Assembly (NCBI RefSeq): GCF_024749285.1
Contig: NZ_CP087196.1
Coordinates: forward strand, 2,232,001-2,296,000
Length of the DNA: 64,000 nt
Source: Pseudomonas sp. B21-015
Lineage (GTDB): Bacteria > Pseudomonadota > Gammaproteobacteria > Pseudomonadales > Pseudomonadaceae
Reading direction: 5' to 3'
Shown here: positions 16,144 through 25,728 of the stretch, one piece after another
Layout of the letters: the number at the start of each line of letters is the position of its first letter
How positions within the stretch are numbered: the first letter of the stretch is position 1
Translations under genes and position numbers: made by a program
Notes under the pieces: model-generated
Seen by the model: only the letters and a program-made list of their open reading frames with translations
Told to the model about the DNA's origin: nothing
Databases searched by the model: none

Positions 16144-17136
16144 ATGACGCGGATGTACGATGCTCGGGGCAATATCTACGCGGTGGTGGCGCCTGACGCC
16201 CTGCGCAGTAGCGGTATCAAGCTGCCTGAACAGGCTAGCCAGGCCGCGCAAACCCGTGAGGCCTGGGCGTTGTCGGCCATCGAGGCATTCTGCGCCTGGG
16301 CGCCCGGTACGCAACCGCCCGGCAGCAAGGCGTATCGCTGCGATGGCTTGCTGGTGGGGCCGTTTCAATCGTCGCCGCCTTTTGACCTGCTGATCCTCAA
16401 CACCGACGGCACTCTGGCCGAGCGCAGTGGCAATGGCTTGACGATTTTTTCCCAGGCCCTTAGCGAACAAGGGCTGATGCCGACGGAAGAGGCCTGTCTG
16501 CTCCGGGTTCATCACGACAAGAGCGATGCGGTTTCGCCAGTGGAGACTTCAGTGAAACCCGCTGAAATCGATGGCGTGCAAGGGTTCTGGCTGGACCTGG
16601 GACAGCCGTCGTTCGGGCCTGAAGCGGTGGCTGCGCAAGGGGTTGAACCCGTGACGTTGATGGGGCGCGAAGTCAGTCATGTACGGCCGTTGTCGGTGCT
16701 CGATCCTGCCTGGAATCACAGCCAGTTTGTGCGCATCGGCAATCCGCATTGCGTGACGTTGGTGACAGCCGCCGATGCGTTGCCAAGTAACACCCGGATG
16801 CGCGAGCCGGAATTGGCCGAAGGATTGACCCGCATCGCCTATGCCATGCCGACCGGGGCAGGGCAGCCGTGTGTGGCAGGGGTGAACCTGCAATGGGCGA
16901 TGCTTGAATCCGAGGGGCGAATCGTTGCGCGGGTGTTTGAGCGCGGCGAAGGGCCGACCGCCTCGTCGGGCACCAGCGCCAGTGCGGTGGCGTGCGCCGC
17001 GTGGCGAGTGGGGTGGGTGGTGGCCGGGGAGGTGAAGGTGGTCATGCCTGGCGGCACGGCGCCGATTTTGCTGGAAGAACAGGGTGGCGAATTGAGTCGG
17101 GTGAGGTTGTTTGGTACGGCGCGGTTGATGGGGTGA
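16144..17136 (+). CDS. DapF-like (diaminopimelate epimerase fold) protein lacking both catalytic cysteines
   Basis: A 330-residue protein with the two-lobed DapF layout: N-lobe signature LAERSGNGLTIF, mid-protein FVRIGNPHCVTLV, and C-lobe FERGEGPTASSGTSASA. True DapF uses a Cys-Cys acid/base pair in QCGNG and ACGTG. Here both positions are serine (Ser95 and Ser275), so the standard two-cysteine racemase chemistry is not available. It may be an altered epimerase, an isomerase of another substrate, or a binding protein. The ATG at 16144 follows a GGGGGG ribosome site; an upstream in-frame TTG is less likely. It stands alone, followed by a REPIN, and is not near lysine biosynthesis genes. Confidence 0.75.
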   Translation: MTRMYDARGNIYAVVAPDALRSSGIKLPEQASQAAQTREAWALSAIEAFCAWAPGTQPPGSKAYRCDGLLVGPFQSSPPFDLLILNTDGTLAERSGNGLTIFSQALSEQGLMPTEEACLLRVHHDKSDAVSPVETSVKPAEIDGVQGFWLDLGQPSFGPEAVAAQGVEPVTLMGREVSHVRPLSVLDPAWNHSQFVRIGNPHCVTLVTAADALPSNTRMREPELAEGLTRIAYAMPTGAGQPCVAGVNLQWAMLESEGRIVARVFERGEGPTASSGTSASAVACAAWRVGWVVAGEVKVVMPGGTAPILLEEQGGELSRVRLFGTARLMG

Positions 17137-17148
17137 ATTCAACATCGC

Positions 17149-17214
17149 CATCGCGGGCAAGCCCGCTCCCACAGCTTCAGCGTGATCCCTGTGGGAGCGG
17201 GCTTGCCCGCGAAG
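17149..17214. repeat. Inverted pair of REPs
   Basis: ATCGCGGGCAAGCCCGCTCC and GGAGCGGGCTTGCCCGCGA face each other tail to tail in the gap between the DapF-like gene and codA, which are convergent. A bidirectional terminator role is plausible. Confidence 0.85.
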
Positions 17215-17237
17215 AGGCCCGCACAGTCAGTGAAAAC

Positions 17238-18482
17238 TCAGAGCTGATCCGCCCATTCCACCACCGGCATCTGCCGCTTCATCAACACCTTGCCCCCGCG
17301 AACCGAATACAGCGGCAGACCCTGACTACGGATCACCTCGTAATCGCTGTCCGCCGACAGAATCAGCAGATTCGCCGGTCGCCCTTGTTCCAGCCCATAC
17401 CGATCTCCCAACGCCATGGCCTTGGCACTGTTGTCGGTCACCAGATCCAGCGCACTTTGCAGATTGCGATAACCGAGCATGTGGCAGATGTGCAACCCAG
17501 CCTCGAGCACCCGCAGGATGTTGCCGTTGCCCAGCGGATACCACGGATCGACGATCGAGTCCTGACCGAAACACACGTTCATCCCCGCCTCGAGCAACTC
17601 ATTGACCCGGGTCACGCCCCGGCGTTTCGGGAAGCTGTCGAAGCGTCCTTGCAGGTGAATGCTTTCGGTGGGGCAGGAGACAAAGCTGATCCCTGAATGC
17701 CCGAGCAGCCGAAACAGTTTGGCGCAGTAGGCGTTGTCGTAGGAGCCCATGGCCGTGGTGTGGCTGGCGGTGACCCGTGAGCCCATGTCGCGGCTGCGGG
17801 CCTCTTCGGCCAGCACCTCAAGGAAGCGTGAGTGCGGGTCGTCGGTTTCGTCGCAATGCACGTCCACCAGACAACCGGTGCGCTCGGCCAGATCCATCAG
17901 GAACTTCACTGAACTCACGCCCTGATCCCGGGTGTACTCGAAATGCGGAATGCCCCCGACCACATCGGCGCCCAGGCGGATCGCTTCTTCCATCAGTTCC
18001 CGACCATTGCGGTACGACTCGATGCCTTCCTGAGGAAACGCGACGATTTGCAGGTCGATCAGGTGGCGGCTTTCCTCGCGGACTTCGAGCATCGCCTTGA
18101 GCGCGGTCAGTTCCGGATCGGTGACATCGACGTGGGTGCGCACATGCTGGATGCCGTGGGCGGCGAGGGTCTGGATGGTCTTCTTGGCGCGGGTCTTGGT
18201 GTCTTCCTGGGTGATCGTTGCCTTACGCTCGCCCCAGCACTCGATGCCTTCGAACAGCGTGCCGCTCATGTTCCAGCGCGGCTCACCGGCGGTCAGGGTG
18301 GCATCGAGGTGAATGTGCGGCTCGACGAAGGGCGGCACCACCAGATTGCCGCCGGCGTCCAGATCATCAGGCCCCAGGGACGGGGCTTCGGTTTGCCGGG
18401 CGATGGTGTGAATCAGGCCGTTTTCCAGGTGCAACTCATGCAGGCCTTCTTGGTTGCGCAGGCGGGCGTTGATGATGTGCAT
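17238..18482 (-). CDS. codA: Cytosine deaminase
   Basis: A 414-residue amidohydrolase converting cytosine to uracil plus ammonia in the cytosol. Metal ligands of the family are visible: His56 and His58 in EPHIHLD, a later His in VDVHCDETDD, and the catalytic Asp in FGQDSIVDPW. The ATG at 18480-18482 was chosen because it follows an AAGGACT ribosome site and opens the family-like MHIINARLRN start; the frame extends further upstream. It lies 13 bases after the codB stop, giving a codB-codA operon for cytosine salvage. Confidence 0.88.
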   Translation of the reverse strand: MHIINARLRNQEGLHELHLENGLIHTIARQTEAPSLGPDDLDAGGNLVVPPFVEPHIHLDATLTAGEPRWNMSGTLFEGIECWGERKATITQEDTKTRAKKTIQTLAAHGIQHVRTHVDVTDPELTALKAMLEVREESRHLIDLQIVAFPQEGIESYRNGRELMEEAIRLGADVVGGIPHFEYTRDQGVSSVKFLMDLAERTGCLVDVHCDETDDPHSRFLEVLAEEARSRDMGSRVTASHTTAMGSYDNAYCAKLFRLLGHSGISFVSCPTESIHLQGRFDSFPKRRGVTRVNELLEAGMNVCFGQDSIVDPWYPLGNGNILRVLEAGLHICHMLGYRNLQSALDLVTDNSAKAMALGDRYGLEQGRPANLLILSADSDYEVIRSQGLPLYSVRGGKVLMKRQMPVVEWADQL

Positions 18483-18495
18483 CAGGCGAGTCCTT

Positions 18496-19767
18496 TTAGA
18501 GATCTTGGAGTGGTGCGTCGGCGGTACGGGCACCCAGTACCCCGGTCAATAGCACATACGTTAGCGCGGCGGCGGCAATCCCTACCAGTGGCGCGACCCA
18601 CGGCGAACTGAATGCCGCCACTGTGCCGACCGCGTAAGCGCTCAGCCCCGGCCAGTTGAACGCGGGCAACTGTGTGTCGGCAAAACGAGGGTAGCGGCCT
18701 CGATAGCGAAAGAAAAAGTCGGCCATGATCACCCCGCCAATCGGCGGAATCACCGTGCCCAGCAGAATCAGGTAAGGCACCAGCATGTCGTACATGCCCA
18801 GCAGTGCCAGCAGCGTGCCGATCACCGCACCGGCCAGGGTCACGGTTTTGCGCCGGCTGGTGCGCAGCAGGTTGCAGCCGGCGACGGCGAAGTTATAGAT
18901 GGTGTTGTCCTGGGTGCTCCAGATGTTGAGCAGCAACATCGCCATCGCGGCCATGGCGAAGCCTTGCAACAGCAGCACTTCGACCACGTCTGGTTGCTGA
19001 TAAACGATGGCCCCATAGGCACCGATCAACACCATCAGACCGTTGCCGACAAAAAACCCGATCAGGCTCGCCAGCACCGCCACCCGCGCCGAACGGGAGA
19101 AGCGCGTCCAGTTCGTTGCCTGCGTCGCGCCACTGACGAACGTGCCGAACACCAGGGTAATGGCGGTCGACCAATCCAGGGTTCCCGTCGGAACCACCGC
19201 GAGCAAACCCTCGAGGCCGCCGACCTTCACCGTCGCGGCCCACATCGACAGCGTCAGCAGCAACATCATGGCCGGCACGGCGATGTACGACAGAATCTCC
19301 AGCCCGCGATAGCCGATGTACGCCGTGGCGCAGAAACCCAGGCCGAACAGCGCCATCAGCCCCAGAACGGTGCCCTCGCTCAGTTCGAAATATTTGCCGA
19401 GTACGACGGCGGCGGTCGCGGTGCCCCAGGCGTACCAGCCAATCTGGGTGAAGCCGAGGATCAGGTCGCTGAGCTTGCTGCCCACTTCACCGAAGCAGAA
19501 ACGTCCCATCAGCACCGAGTTGAGGCCGCTCTTGAAGGCGATGTAGCCAAGGCCCGCAGCGTAGATGCCCAGCAGCAGATTGCCGAGGATTATCACTGTC
19601 ATCATCTCGCCGAAACTGAATGCCACACCGAGTTTGCCGCCGGCAAACATGGTCGCGGTGAAGAAGGTAAAACCCAGCAGCACCATGGCCGTGGAGGCGA
19701 GCCCTTTGCGGGCATGCATCGGGACTTCGCTTAAGGGGTAATCGTTGCCCGGATCGTTCTGCGTCAT
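18496..19767 (-). CDS. codB: Cytosine permease
   Basis: A 423-residue inner-membrane protein of the nucleobase:cation symporter-1 family with about 12 hydrophobic segments. Family landmarks include the N-terminal PMHARKGLAST segment, GATQATNWTRFSRSA in the middle, and the conserved PPIGGVIMADFFF loop. It brings cytosine into the cell for CodA, encoded directly downstream. The start ATG at 19765-19767 has AAGGAACG upstream. The longer open frame toward 20064 runs into a REPIN and is not coding. Confidence 0.88.
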   Translation of the reverse strand: MTQNDPGNDYPLSEVPMHARKGLASTAMVLLGFTFFTATMFAGGKLGVAFSFGEMMTVIILGNLLLGIYAAGLGYIAFKSGLNSVLMGRFCFGEVGSKLSDLILGFTQIGWYAWGTATAAVVLGKYFELSEGTVLGLMALFGLGFCATAYIGYRGLEILSYIAVPAMMLLLTLSMWAATVKVGGLEGLLAVVPTGTLDWSTAITLVFGTFVSGATQATNWTRFSRSARVAVLASLIGFFVGNGLMVLIGAYGAIVYQQPDVVEVLLLQGFAMAAMAMLLLNIWSTQDNTIYNFAVAGCNLLRTSRRKTVTLAGAVIGTLLALLGMYDMLVPYLILLGTVIPPIGGVIMADFFFRYRGRYPRFADTQLPAFNWPGLSAYAVGTVAAFSSPWVAPLVGIAAAALTYVLLTGVLGARTADAPLQDL

Positions 19768-19912
19768 GTGGCGTTCCTTGCTGGATGGAGGACGCGGGGG
19801 GTGTTGCAGTGCTCGTGCCAATGGCGCGAGGGTGCTGTTACTTATAGCCGAGCAGGCGAATTTGGCCGCAGAAGGGCTCGAAAGCGGTGCACCTGAAGGA
19901 ACACAGGACTCA

Positions 19913-20002
19913 TGTGGGAGCGAGCCTGCTCGCGATAGCGGTCCGCCAGTCACCCTTGATGCTGGATGTGCCATTGCTATCGCGAGCAGGCTCGCTCCCA
20001 CA
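19913..20002. repeat. REPIN
   Basis: TGTGGGAGCGAGCCTGCTCG at the left and its inverted copy at the right surround a spacer of about 50 bases. It lies between the alpha/beta hydrolase stop and the codB start. This is the GAGCCTGCTCGCGA subtype. Confidence 0.9.
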
Positions 20003-20017
20003 GTCAATGCGGTTTTT

Positions 20018-20848
20018 TCAGGGGGATGTATGTTGCGGCAAAAACCGCAGCAGCGCCGCCACAATCACCTCCGGGGCATCCTCCTGAACCAGATGCCCCG
20101 CATTCGCAATGGCATGAAACTGCGACCCGGCAATCATCTGATGCAACGCCCGTCCGCGCTCGATGGGAATCCACTGATCGTCCTCCCCCCAAAGAATCTG
20201 CACCGGGCAGCGAATCGTCGGGTACAGGCCTTCAACCTCGCGGGTATAACGTTCATCCATCTGCGCGATCTGCCGATAGAACGCCGCTTGCCCCGGCTCC
20301 CCCAGCCAAGGCCGCACGTAGGGCGCGAGTTCATGATCGGGAATCTCGCGCTTGATCGCGCCACGAATATAGGCCGGCACAATCGCCTGCTGAATGTAAT
20401 CGGGCAATCCGCTGAACGCCGCTTCATGCTCATGCACATGCTGCACGAACGGTGACCCCCAGGGCGACAGCGCCACCGGGTCGATCAGTGTCAGGCTGCG
20501 GTAATCCTTGCCGTTCAGCAGGTGTGCGCGCAACACGGTGGCGCCGCCGAAATCGTGGGCCACCACGTCTGGCTGTTCCAGGCCCCAGTGCTCCAGCAAT
20601 TGCGCCAACAGTTGGTTTTGCACGCCTAGAGACACATCCCCATTCGGCTGTGTGGATTGCCCGTAACCCAGCAAGTCGAAGTAGTGCACTCGGTGCGTGG
20701 TAATGAAATGCGGCGCAATCCGGTGCCACACATAAGAAGAGAAGGGCGTGCCATGCACGAACACCAGCGGCGGGCCGTCGCCACGTACGGCGTAGCGAAC
20801 GGAGTGCCCGTTGAAGCGATAGGTTTGAGCCAGCGGCCAGTCAGTCAT
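20018..20848 (-). CDS. Alpha/beta hydrolase, haloalkane dehalogenase/epoxide hydrolase-like
   Basis: A 276-residue cytoplasmic hydrolase. The oxyanion motif VHGTPFSSYVW (residues 31-41), the nucleophile elbow VVAHDFGGA with Asp99 as nucleophile, and the C-terminal NAGHLVQEDAPE with the catalytic His are all present. An aspartate nucleophile places it with dehalogenases and epoxide hydrolases, not with serine esterases. The natural substrate is unknown. The ATG at 20846-20848 follows AGAGGACG. A terminator just upstream separates it from queD, so it is probably transcribed alone. Confidence 0.82.
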   Translation of the reverse strand: MTDWPLAQTYRFNGHSVRYAVRGDGPPLVFVHGTPFSSYVWHRIAPHFITTHRVHYFDLLGYGQSTQPNGDVSLGVQNQLLAQLLEHWGLEQPDVVAHDFGGATVLRAHLLNGKDYRSLTLIDPVALSPWGSPFVQHVHEHEAAFSGLPDYIQQAIVPAYIRGAIKREIPDHELAPYVRPWLGEPGQAAFYRQIAQMDERYTREVEGLYPTIRCPVQILWGEDDQWIPIERGRALHQMIAGSQFHAIANAGHLVQEDAPEVIVAALLRFLPQHTSP

Positions 20849-20895
20849 GGGGGCGTCCTCTTGGCGTGTGCGAACCCAAAAGCATAGGCATAAAA

Positions 20896-20917
20896 AAACA
20901 GCCATTGAAGGCTGTTT
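20896..20917 (-). terminator. Rho-independent terminator after queD
   Basis: AAACAGCC-ATTGAA-GGCTGTTT hairpin. Read on the minus strand it is followed by a run of seven T, and it lies downstream of queD on that strand. Confidence 0.8.
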
Positions 20918-20958
20918 CTTTATTCACTGACGAAACGCAGTTCTTGTGTGATCGGCTT

Positions 20959-21076
20959 GTGTGGGAGTCGGGCTTGCCCCGGGCGGCGATCCGACGATGC
21001 AGACGGCTCGGTTTAATGTCGAACGGGGTTGATGCCATCGCAGGCAAGCCAGCTCCCACAAAAGCCCGCTCCCACA
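20959..21076. repeat. Degraded REPIN with an extra half
   Basis: A GTGGGAGTCGGGCTTGCCCC arm on the left, a GCAGGCAAGCCAGCTCCCACA arm further right with mismatches, and a third fragment, AGCCCGCTCCCACA, appended directly after it. It sits just after queD. Confidence 0.7.
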
Positions 21077-21103
21077 AGGGATTTTCGTTGTCTTTAGCTC
21101 GGT

Positions 21104-21460
21104 TCACTCACCGCGATAGATGCAGCCGCTGGTGCAGGTCTCATGAATCCGGATCGTGCTGAGTTCCGGCAACAACGGCTTCAACTCATTCCAGATCCAC
21201 TTGGCCAGTACTTCGCTGGTCGGGTTTTCCAGGCCGGGAATGTCGTTCAGGTAATTGTGGTCCAGGCGCTCGTAGAGCGGCTTGAAGATCTCTTTGATCT
21301 CCGAAAAGTCGCGGATCCAGCCTGTGTGTGGATCGAGGTCGCCGCTCAGGTGAATCGCCACTTTGAACGAGTGACCGTGCAGGCGGCCGCACTTGTGGCC
21401 GTCCGGCACATGGGGCAGGCGGTGGGCGGACTCGAAGGTAAATTCTTTGAAGATTTCCAC
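21104..21460 (-). CDS. queD: 6-carboxy-5,6,7,8-tetrahydropterin synthase
   Basis: A 118-residue QueD, second enzyme of queuosine (preQ0) synthesis, converting dihydroneopterin triphosphate to carboxytetrahydropterin. Zinc ligands are clear: His13 in ESAHRL, then His28 and His30 in GRLHGHSF. Cys24 in HKCGRLHGH is the catalytic cysteine. The family length is about 120, so the gene is complete. The start is GTG at 21458-21460 with AAAGAG about 11-16 bases upstream; no ATG fits. It is convergent with nothing and followed by a terminator. Confidence 0.92.
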   Translation of the reverse strand: MEIFKEFTFESAHRLPHVPDGHKCGRLHGHSFKVAIHLSGDLDPHTGWIRDFSEIKEIFKPLYERLDHNYLNDIPGLENPTSEVLAKWIWNELKPLLPELSTIRIHETCTSGCIYRGE

Positions 21461-21545
21461 AGTGATGTTCAGCTCTTTCAGGTGGCGATCGCCGCGGCGA
21501 TGCAGGCAGGTGGCGAGTTTACCAGAGCTCTGGGCAAAACACTGA

Positions 21546-22625
21546 CTAAAGGGTCAGCAAGCGCTCGCCGAGGCGACCGTTGGCGGCCAGTTCAAGGAAC
21601 TCATCGCCCAGGCGACGGCTTTCGTCCATCGTCGCGCGCCAGTACTTCTGCCGGCTCGGGGCATCGCCCATGAAACGCTTGAAGTCGTTACGGTCCGGCA
21701 GTTTGCCGTAGGGCAGGCGCGACAGGTATTCCTTCGAAGGCGCCAGCAGCAGAACATCCTGCAAGCGCGCCGGGCAGGCGCGGCGCCACGGCAGCGTCTT
21801 GTCGAACCAGCCGGGAATCACCCGGTCGGTGAAGTGCGGGTACAGCACGATGTCGTTGCCGCTGTAGGGCAGGTCGAGGTGATAGTCCAGCAGACCGCCA
21901 TCGCGGAACGTCCCCGCGCCTGCGCCCGGCAGGTCGCGCACACCTTGCATGACCATCGGGATCGAGCCCGAGGCGAGCAAGGCCTGGCGCAGGTTCCCGG
22001 CATCCAGCGAGATGAAGCGCGACGGGAAGTCATTCAGCGCGTTGACCGGTGGTGACAGGCGAGGGTCGTGGATGATCAGCCGCTCGAAATGCCGTGACAG
22101 CCGTGCCCGCCCGCGCAGGTTGTCGGCGATCACCGACGACAGGCCCAACCCCAGTCGGCCGCGATGATCGTCGGCCAGCAGGCCGTGGCTTTTGACCACC
22201 ATGATGTTCAGTCGGTAGTGGGTATTATCCAGAATCGAGGCATCGCGGCCGTCGAGCAAGTCATCGAGCATGCGCCGGGAACTCTGGCTGATCTGCGCCA
22301 TGGTCACACCCTTGGCGAAGTTCTGTTCGGTGTACAGATGACCGAGGCGGCGCAGGCCTTCGGCGGCATCCGGCAGGCAGGCGCTGGCGAACCGCCAGGC
22401 ACCCACCGACGCGCCGATCAGCGAGCGCTCCCGGGGCGCCGCCGGCAGCCACTCGCCGAACAGCGCCAGGTCCAGACCCTGAATTCCCAGCGCTTTCGGA
22501 CCACCGGCGGCGCCTGGCAGCGTACCGACATCGGCAGCGCTCAAACCGTTGGCACGGATGCGCGCCAGGGCACGTGGGCCGGCCTTGAGGGTCAGGGATG
22601 GGAACTTGATGTGGAACGCGGTCAT
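21546..22625 (-). CDS. Patatin-like phospholipase
   Basis: A 359-residue protein with the patatin Ser-Asp dyad: the nucleophile Ser in [11 protein letters not shown] (GxSxG) and the Asp in [11 protein letters not shown] glycine-rich [10 protein letters not shown] oxyanion loop precedes them. Patatins are lipid acyl hydrolases; no signal peptide is visible, so the protein is likely cytosolic or exported by another route. The ATG at 22623-22625 starts [11 protein letters not shown]; the longer frame upstream passes through a REPIN and is not coding. The next gene upstream on the same strand is far away. Confidence 0.78.
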   Translation of the reverse strand: MTAFHIKFPSLTLKAGPRALARIRANGLSAADVGTLPGAAGGPKALGIQGLDLALFGEWLPAAPRERSLIGASVGAWRFASACLPDAAEGLRRLGHLYTEQNFAKGVTMAQISQSSRRMLDDLLDGRDASILDNTHYRLNIMVVKSHGLLADDHRGRLGLGLSSVIADNLRGRARLSRHFERLIIHDPRLSPPVNALNDFPSRFISLDAGNLRQALLASGSIPMVMQGVRDLPGAGAGTFRDGGLLDYHLDLPYSGNDIVLYPHFTDRVIPGWFDKTLPWRRACPARLQDVLLLAPSKEYLSRLPYGKLPDRNDFKRFMGDAPSRQKYWRATMDESRRLGDEFLELAANGRLGERLLTL

Positions 22626-22657
22626 ACCGGTCTCGATGTCTGGCAAGCGGGGGATTA

Positions 22658-22747
22658 TGTGGGAGCGGGCTTGCTCGCGAAAGCGCTGTAGCAGTCGACA
22701 TTTTTTTTGAATGTTGAACCGCTTTCGCGAGCAAGCCCGCTCCCACA
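22658..22747. repeat. REPIN
   Basis: TGTGGGAGCGGGCTTGCTCG and its reverse complement enclose a spacer with an AAAGCG/CGCTTT inner pair and a run of T. It sits in the divergent gap between the patatin and PepSY genes. Confidence 0.9.
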
Positions 22748-22868
22748 GGTTTTGTATCGGGTTGCGATGTCGTGTTGCCATCTTTGATGATGGCAATTCA
22801 GTTTCAATTAAGTTCGAATCGCTAAGGTAGCTCCCGTAGGCAACACATAAAAAATACGGAACCACCCC

Positions 22869-23177
22869 ATGAAAATCCTGACTGCCCTGTTCACCGCCTC
22901 CATCATTGGCCTGACCGCCAGCATCGCCCACGCGCGTGACCTGGGCCCCGACGAAGCCCTGAGGCTGCGCGACGCTGGTACCATTGTGTCTTTCGAGAAG
23001 CTCAACGCTACCGCATTGGCCAAACATCCCGGTTCGACCGTCACCGAAGCCGAGCTCGGAGAAGCGTACGGCAAGTACATCTATCAAGTGGAATTGCGCG
23101 ACGCTCAGGGCATTGAGTGGGACCTGGAATTGGATGCCGTCAGCGGGCAGGTTCTCAAGGATCATCAGGATACGTAA
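22869..23177 (+). CDS. PepSY-domain periplasmic protein (first of two)
   Basis: A 102-residue protein with a signal peptide (residues 1-22, ending AHA) and one PepSY-type domain: ALRLRDAGTIVSFEKL, then YIYQVELRDAQGIEWDLELD and a final GQVLKD. PepSY modules are small extracytoplasmic domains often linked to two-component systems or proteases. Its TAA overlaps the next gene's ATG (TAATG at 23175-23179). It begins an apparent four-gene operon of PepSY, PepSY, response regulator and sensor kinase. Confidence 0.85.
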   Translation: MKILTALFTASIIGLTASIAHARDLGPDEALRLRDAGTIVSFEKLNATALAKHPGSTVTEAELGEAYGKYIYQVELRDAQGIEWDLELDAVSGQVLKDHQDT

Positions 23178-23497
23178 TGAAGGTGTTTTTTTTAAATCGA
23201 CGTGCCAGCAGTCGCATGGCGCTGGTACTTCTGGCTTTTTGCTCGACGGTCATGGCCCGCGACCTGGATCAGGACGAGGCCCTGCGCCTGCGCCAGCAAG
23301 GGGTGATCCTGCCGCTGGAGCAGCTGTTGCAGCAAGCGCTGGACCGTTACCCCGGGGCCAAGCTGCTGGAAGCCGAGCTTGAAGAAAAACACGACGTTTA
23401 TATTTATGAGGTCGAGCTGCTGACCACTGAAGGCGTGGTGCGCGAACTGGACCTGGACGCCATCACCGGCCATTTATTGAAAGACAAGGAAGATTGA
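23177..23497 (+). CDS. PepSY-domain periplasmic protein (second of two)
   Basis: A 106-residue paralogue of the preceding protein. It has a signal peptide (about residues 1-27, ending VMA) and the same PepSY pattern (DEALRLRQQGVILPLEQLL, YIYEVELLTTEGVVRELDLD, GHLLKDKED). The highly acidic tail and helices could bind divalent cations; this is an inference. The start ATG overlaps the upstream stop, and the response regulator ATG follows 3 bases after its TGA, so all are tightly coupled. A longer frame starting at 23117 lies inside the preceding gene. Confidence 0.83.
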   Translation: MKVFFLNRRASSRMALVLLAFCSTVMARDLDQDEALRLRQQGVILPLEQLLQQALDRYPGAKLLEAELEEKHDVYIYEVELLTTEGVVRELDLDAITGHLLKDKED

Positions 23498-23500
23498 CCG

Positions 23501-24169
23501 ATGCGTTTGCTCCTGGTGGAAGACCACGTGCCGCTGGCGGACGAATTGATGGCCGGCCTCAACCGGCAGGGTTACGCCGTGGACTGGCTGGCCGATGGCC
23601 GCGACGCGGTGTACCAGGGCAGCAGCGAACCGTATGACCTGATCATCCTCGACCTCGGCCTGCCGGGTTTGCCGGGGCTCGAGGTGCTGGCGCAGTGGCG
23701 GGCCGGTGGCCTGGCCACGCCAGTGCTGATCCTCACGGCGCGGGGTTCCTGGGCCGAACGGATCGAGGGCCTCAAGGCCGGCGCCGACGATTACCTGAGC
23801 AAACCCTTCCATCCGGAAGAACTGCACCTGCGCATTCAGGCGTTGTTGCGCCGCTCCCACGGCCAGGCCAATCAGCCGACGCTCAAGGCCGCCGGGCTGC
23901 ACCTGGACGAAGGTCGCCAGTGCGTGACCCGCGACGGCGCCGACATCCAGCTCACCGCCGCCGAGTTCCGCCTGCTGCGCTATTTCATGCTGCACCCCGA
24001 ACAGATCCTTTCCAAAAACCACCTCGCCGAACACCTTTACGACGGTGAAACCGAGCGCGATTCCAACGTGCTGGAAGTCCACGTCAACCACCTGCGCCGC
24101 AAGCTCGGCCGCAGTGTGATCGAAACCCGGCGCGGTCAGGGTTATCTGTTCGGCGGGCAAGCCCAGTGA
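23501..24169 (+). CDS. OmpR-family response regulator, BqsR/CarR-like
   Basis: A 222-residue regulator. The receiver domain (1-115) has Asp7-Asp8 style acidic pocket residues (VEDH), the phosphorylation site Asp51 in IILDLGLPG, and Lys101 in LSKPF. The winged-helix DNA-binding domain (about 128-218) ends with the typical VNHLRRKLG and TRRGQGYLF. With two PepSY genes upstream and a sensor kinase downstream, the order matches the P. aeruginosa PA2659-PA2656 locus (BqsR/BqsS, also called CarR/CarS), which responds to Fe(II) or calcium. Orthology is inferred from gene order and recall, not computed. Confidence 0.85.
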   Translation: MRLLLVEDHVPLADELMAGLNRQGYAVDWLADGRDAVYQGSSEPYDLIILDLGLPGLPGLEVLAQWRAGGLATPVLILTARGSWAERIEGLKAGADDYLSKPFHPEELHLRIQALLRRSHGQANQPTLKAAGLHLDEGRQCVTRDGADIQLTAAEFRLLRYFMLHPEQILSKNHLAEHLYDGETERDSNVLEVHVNHLRRKLGRSVIETRRGQGYLFGGQAQ

Positions 24170-25479
24170 GGTCGATCCAGCGCCGTTTGAGCCTGGGCCT
24201 GATCAGCGTAATGGTGATCGTCGGCCTGGTGCTGGCGCAAACCAGCCTGTGGCTGTTCGAAGTGGGTTTGCAGCGCTACCTCGAAGCCGGGTTGCGCAAC
24301 GACAGCGAAAACCTGCTGGTGGCGCTGGTGCGTGGCCCGCAGGGGTTGCAACTGGATGAGCGGCATTTGGCGCCGGCCTATCAGCGACCGTTTTCCGGGC
24401 ATTACTTTCGCATCGACTTTGCCGACAGCCAATGGCGTTCCCGCTCGTCATGGGATCAGGACCTGCCGCGGCTCGACCATCCCGGCTTGCACAGCAATTT
24501 GCAATTGGGGCCGGGAGGGCAGCAGTTGTTGGTGTTGCGTTCGGACTATCGTCGGCTGGGCCAGGCGATCTCCATCAGCGTTGCTCAGGATTACACCCCG
24601 GTGCGTGAGAGTTTCCGGCGCATGCAACAGGTCGGCCTCGGGCTGGGGCTGGCGGGGTTGTTGCTGATTTTGCTGTTGCAGCGGATCACCGTGCGCCGCG
24701 CCTTGCGCCCGCTGGAAAAGGCCCGCGAACAAATAGCCCAGTTGCAGCAGGGTCAGCGTTCGCAACTCGACGAAGCAGTGCCGGTGGAGCTGGAACCGCT
24801 GGTGGCGCAGATCAACCATTTGCTGGCCCACACCGAAGACAGCCTCAAACGTTCGCGCAATGCGTTGGGCAACCTCGGCCATGCCTTGAAAACGCCGTTG
24901 GCGGTACTGCTGAGCCTGGCTTCAAGCGAGCAACTCGATGCGCACCCGCAGCTGCGCAAAGTCATTCAGACGCAACTGGAACAGGTCCGGCAGCGACTCA
25001 ATCGCGAACTCAACCGCGCCCGCTTGTCCGGTGATGCGCTGCCGGGGGCATTGTTCGATTGCGACGCCGAACTGCCGGGGCTGCTGGCCACGTTGAGCAT
25101 GATTCACGGTGAACACCTCGACCTGAGCTACCGGGCGCCGGCCGGTTTGCAACTGCCGTGGGATCGCGAAGATTTGCTGGAGTTGCTGGGCAACCTGTTG
25201 GACAACGCCTGCAAATGGGCGGATGCCGATGTGCGCTTGAGTGTGGTCGAAACGGCAGAAAGGTTTGAGTTGAGCGTGGAAGACGATGGACCGGGGATTC
25301 CCGAAGACCAGCGCGAACAGGTGTTCAGTCGCGGTACCCGGCTCGACGAACAGACCGATGGGCATGGACTGGGGTTGGGCATCGTGCGCGACATCGTCGA
25401 CACTTGGGGCGGGGTGTTGCAGTTGCAGGAGAGCGAGTGGGGTGGGTTGAAGGTGACGATCGAATTGCCAAAACGCTAA
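24166..25479 (+). CDS. Sensor histidine kinase, BqsS/CarS-like
   Basis: A 437-residue inner-membrane kinase. TM1 spans residues 10-30, a periplasmic loop spans about 31-155, TM2 spans 156-172, then a HAMP-like segment, the phospho-acceptor His239 in [10 protein letters not shown], and the catalytic ATPase domain with [19 protein letters not shown] and GHGLGLGIV. The GTG start at 24166 overlaps the regulator's TGA (GTGA). In BqsS literature the iron-sensing loop has an RExxE motif; the equivalent-looking place here reads RNDSE (residues 44-48), so the ligand may differ. The gene is last in the operon. Confidence 0.85.
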   Translation: MRSIQRRLSLGLISVMVIVGLVLAQTSLWLFEVGLQRYLEAGLRNDSENLLVALVRGPQGLQLDERHLAPAYQRPFSGHYFRIDFADSQWRSRSSWDQDLPRLDHPGLHSNLQLGPGGQQLLVLRSDYRRLGQAISISVAQDYTPVRESFRRMQQVGLGLGLAGLLLILLLQRITVRRALRPLEKAREQIAQLQQGQRSQLDEAVPVELEPLVAQINHLLAHTEDSLKRSRNALGNLGHALKTPLAVLLSLASSEQLDAHPQLRKVIQTQLEQVRQRLNRELNRARLSGDALPGALFDCDAELPGLLATLSMIHGEHLDLSYRAPAGLQLPWDREDLLELLGNLLDNACKWADADVRLSVVETAERFELSVEDDGPGIPEDQREQVFSRGTRLDEQTDGHGLGLGIVRDIVDTWGGVLQLQESEWGGLKVTIELPKR

Positions 25480-25728
25480 CACCACTCTGAAGGACCCTGC
25501 AGAACCTGTGGATCTTCAGTGGACGCAGAATTTACGTCACTCGCGAAACTGATCCATCAAGCGCTGTTGCTGATTCGCAATCCATTACATATCGGCAATG
25601 GCCGTTCGCTTTGACAAGGGAACGATGCTGCGGCACAGTGCGCGCCCTCTAATAAAACCCTTCCTTTAATCCGCTGGCGGCTCATGCAGACTGCCGGCCG
25701 GACTCATTCCGTTTGCCTTGAGGTAACG

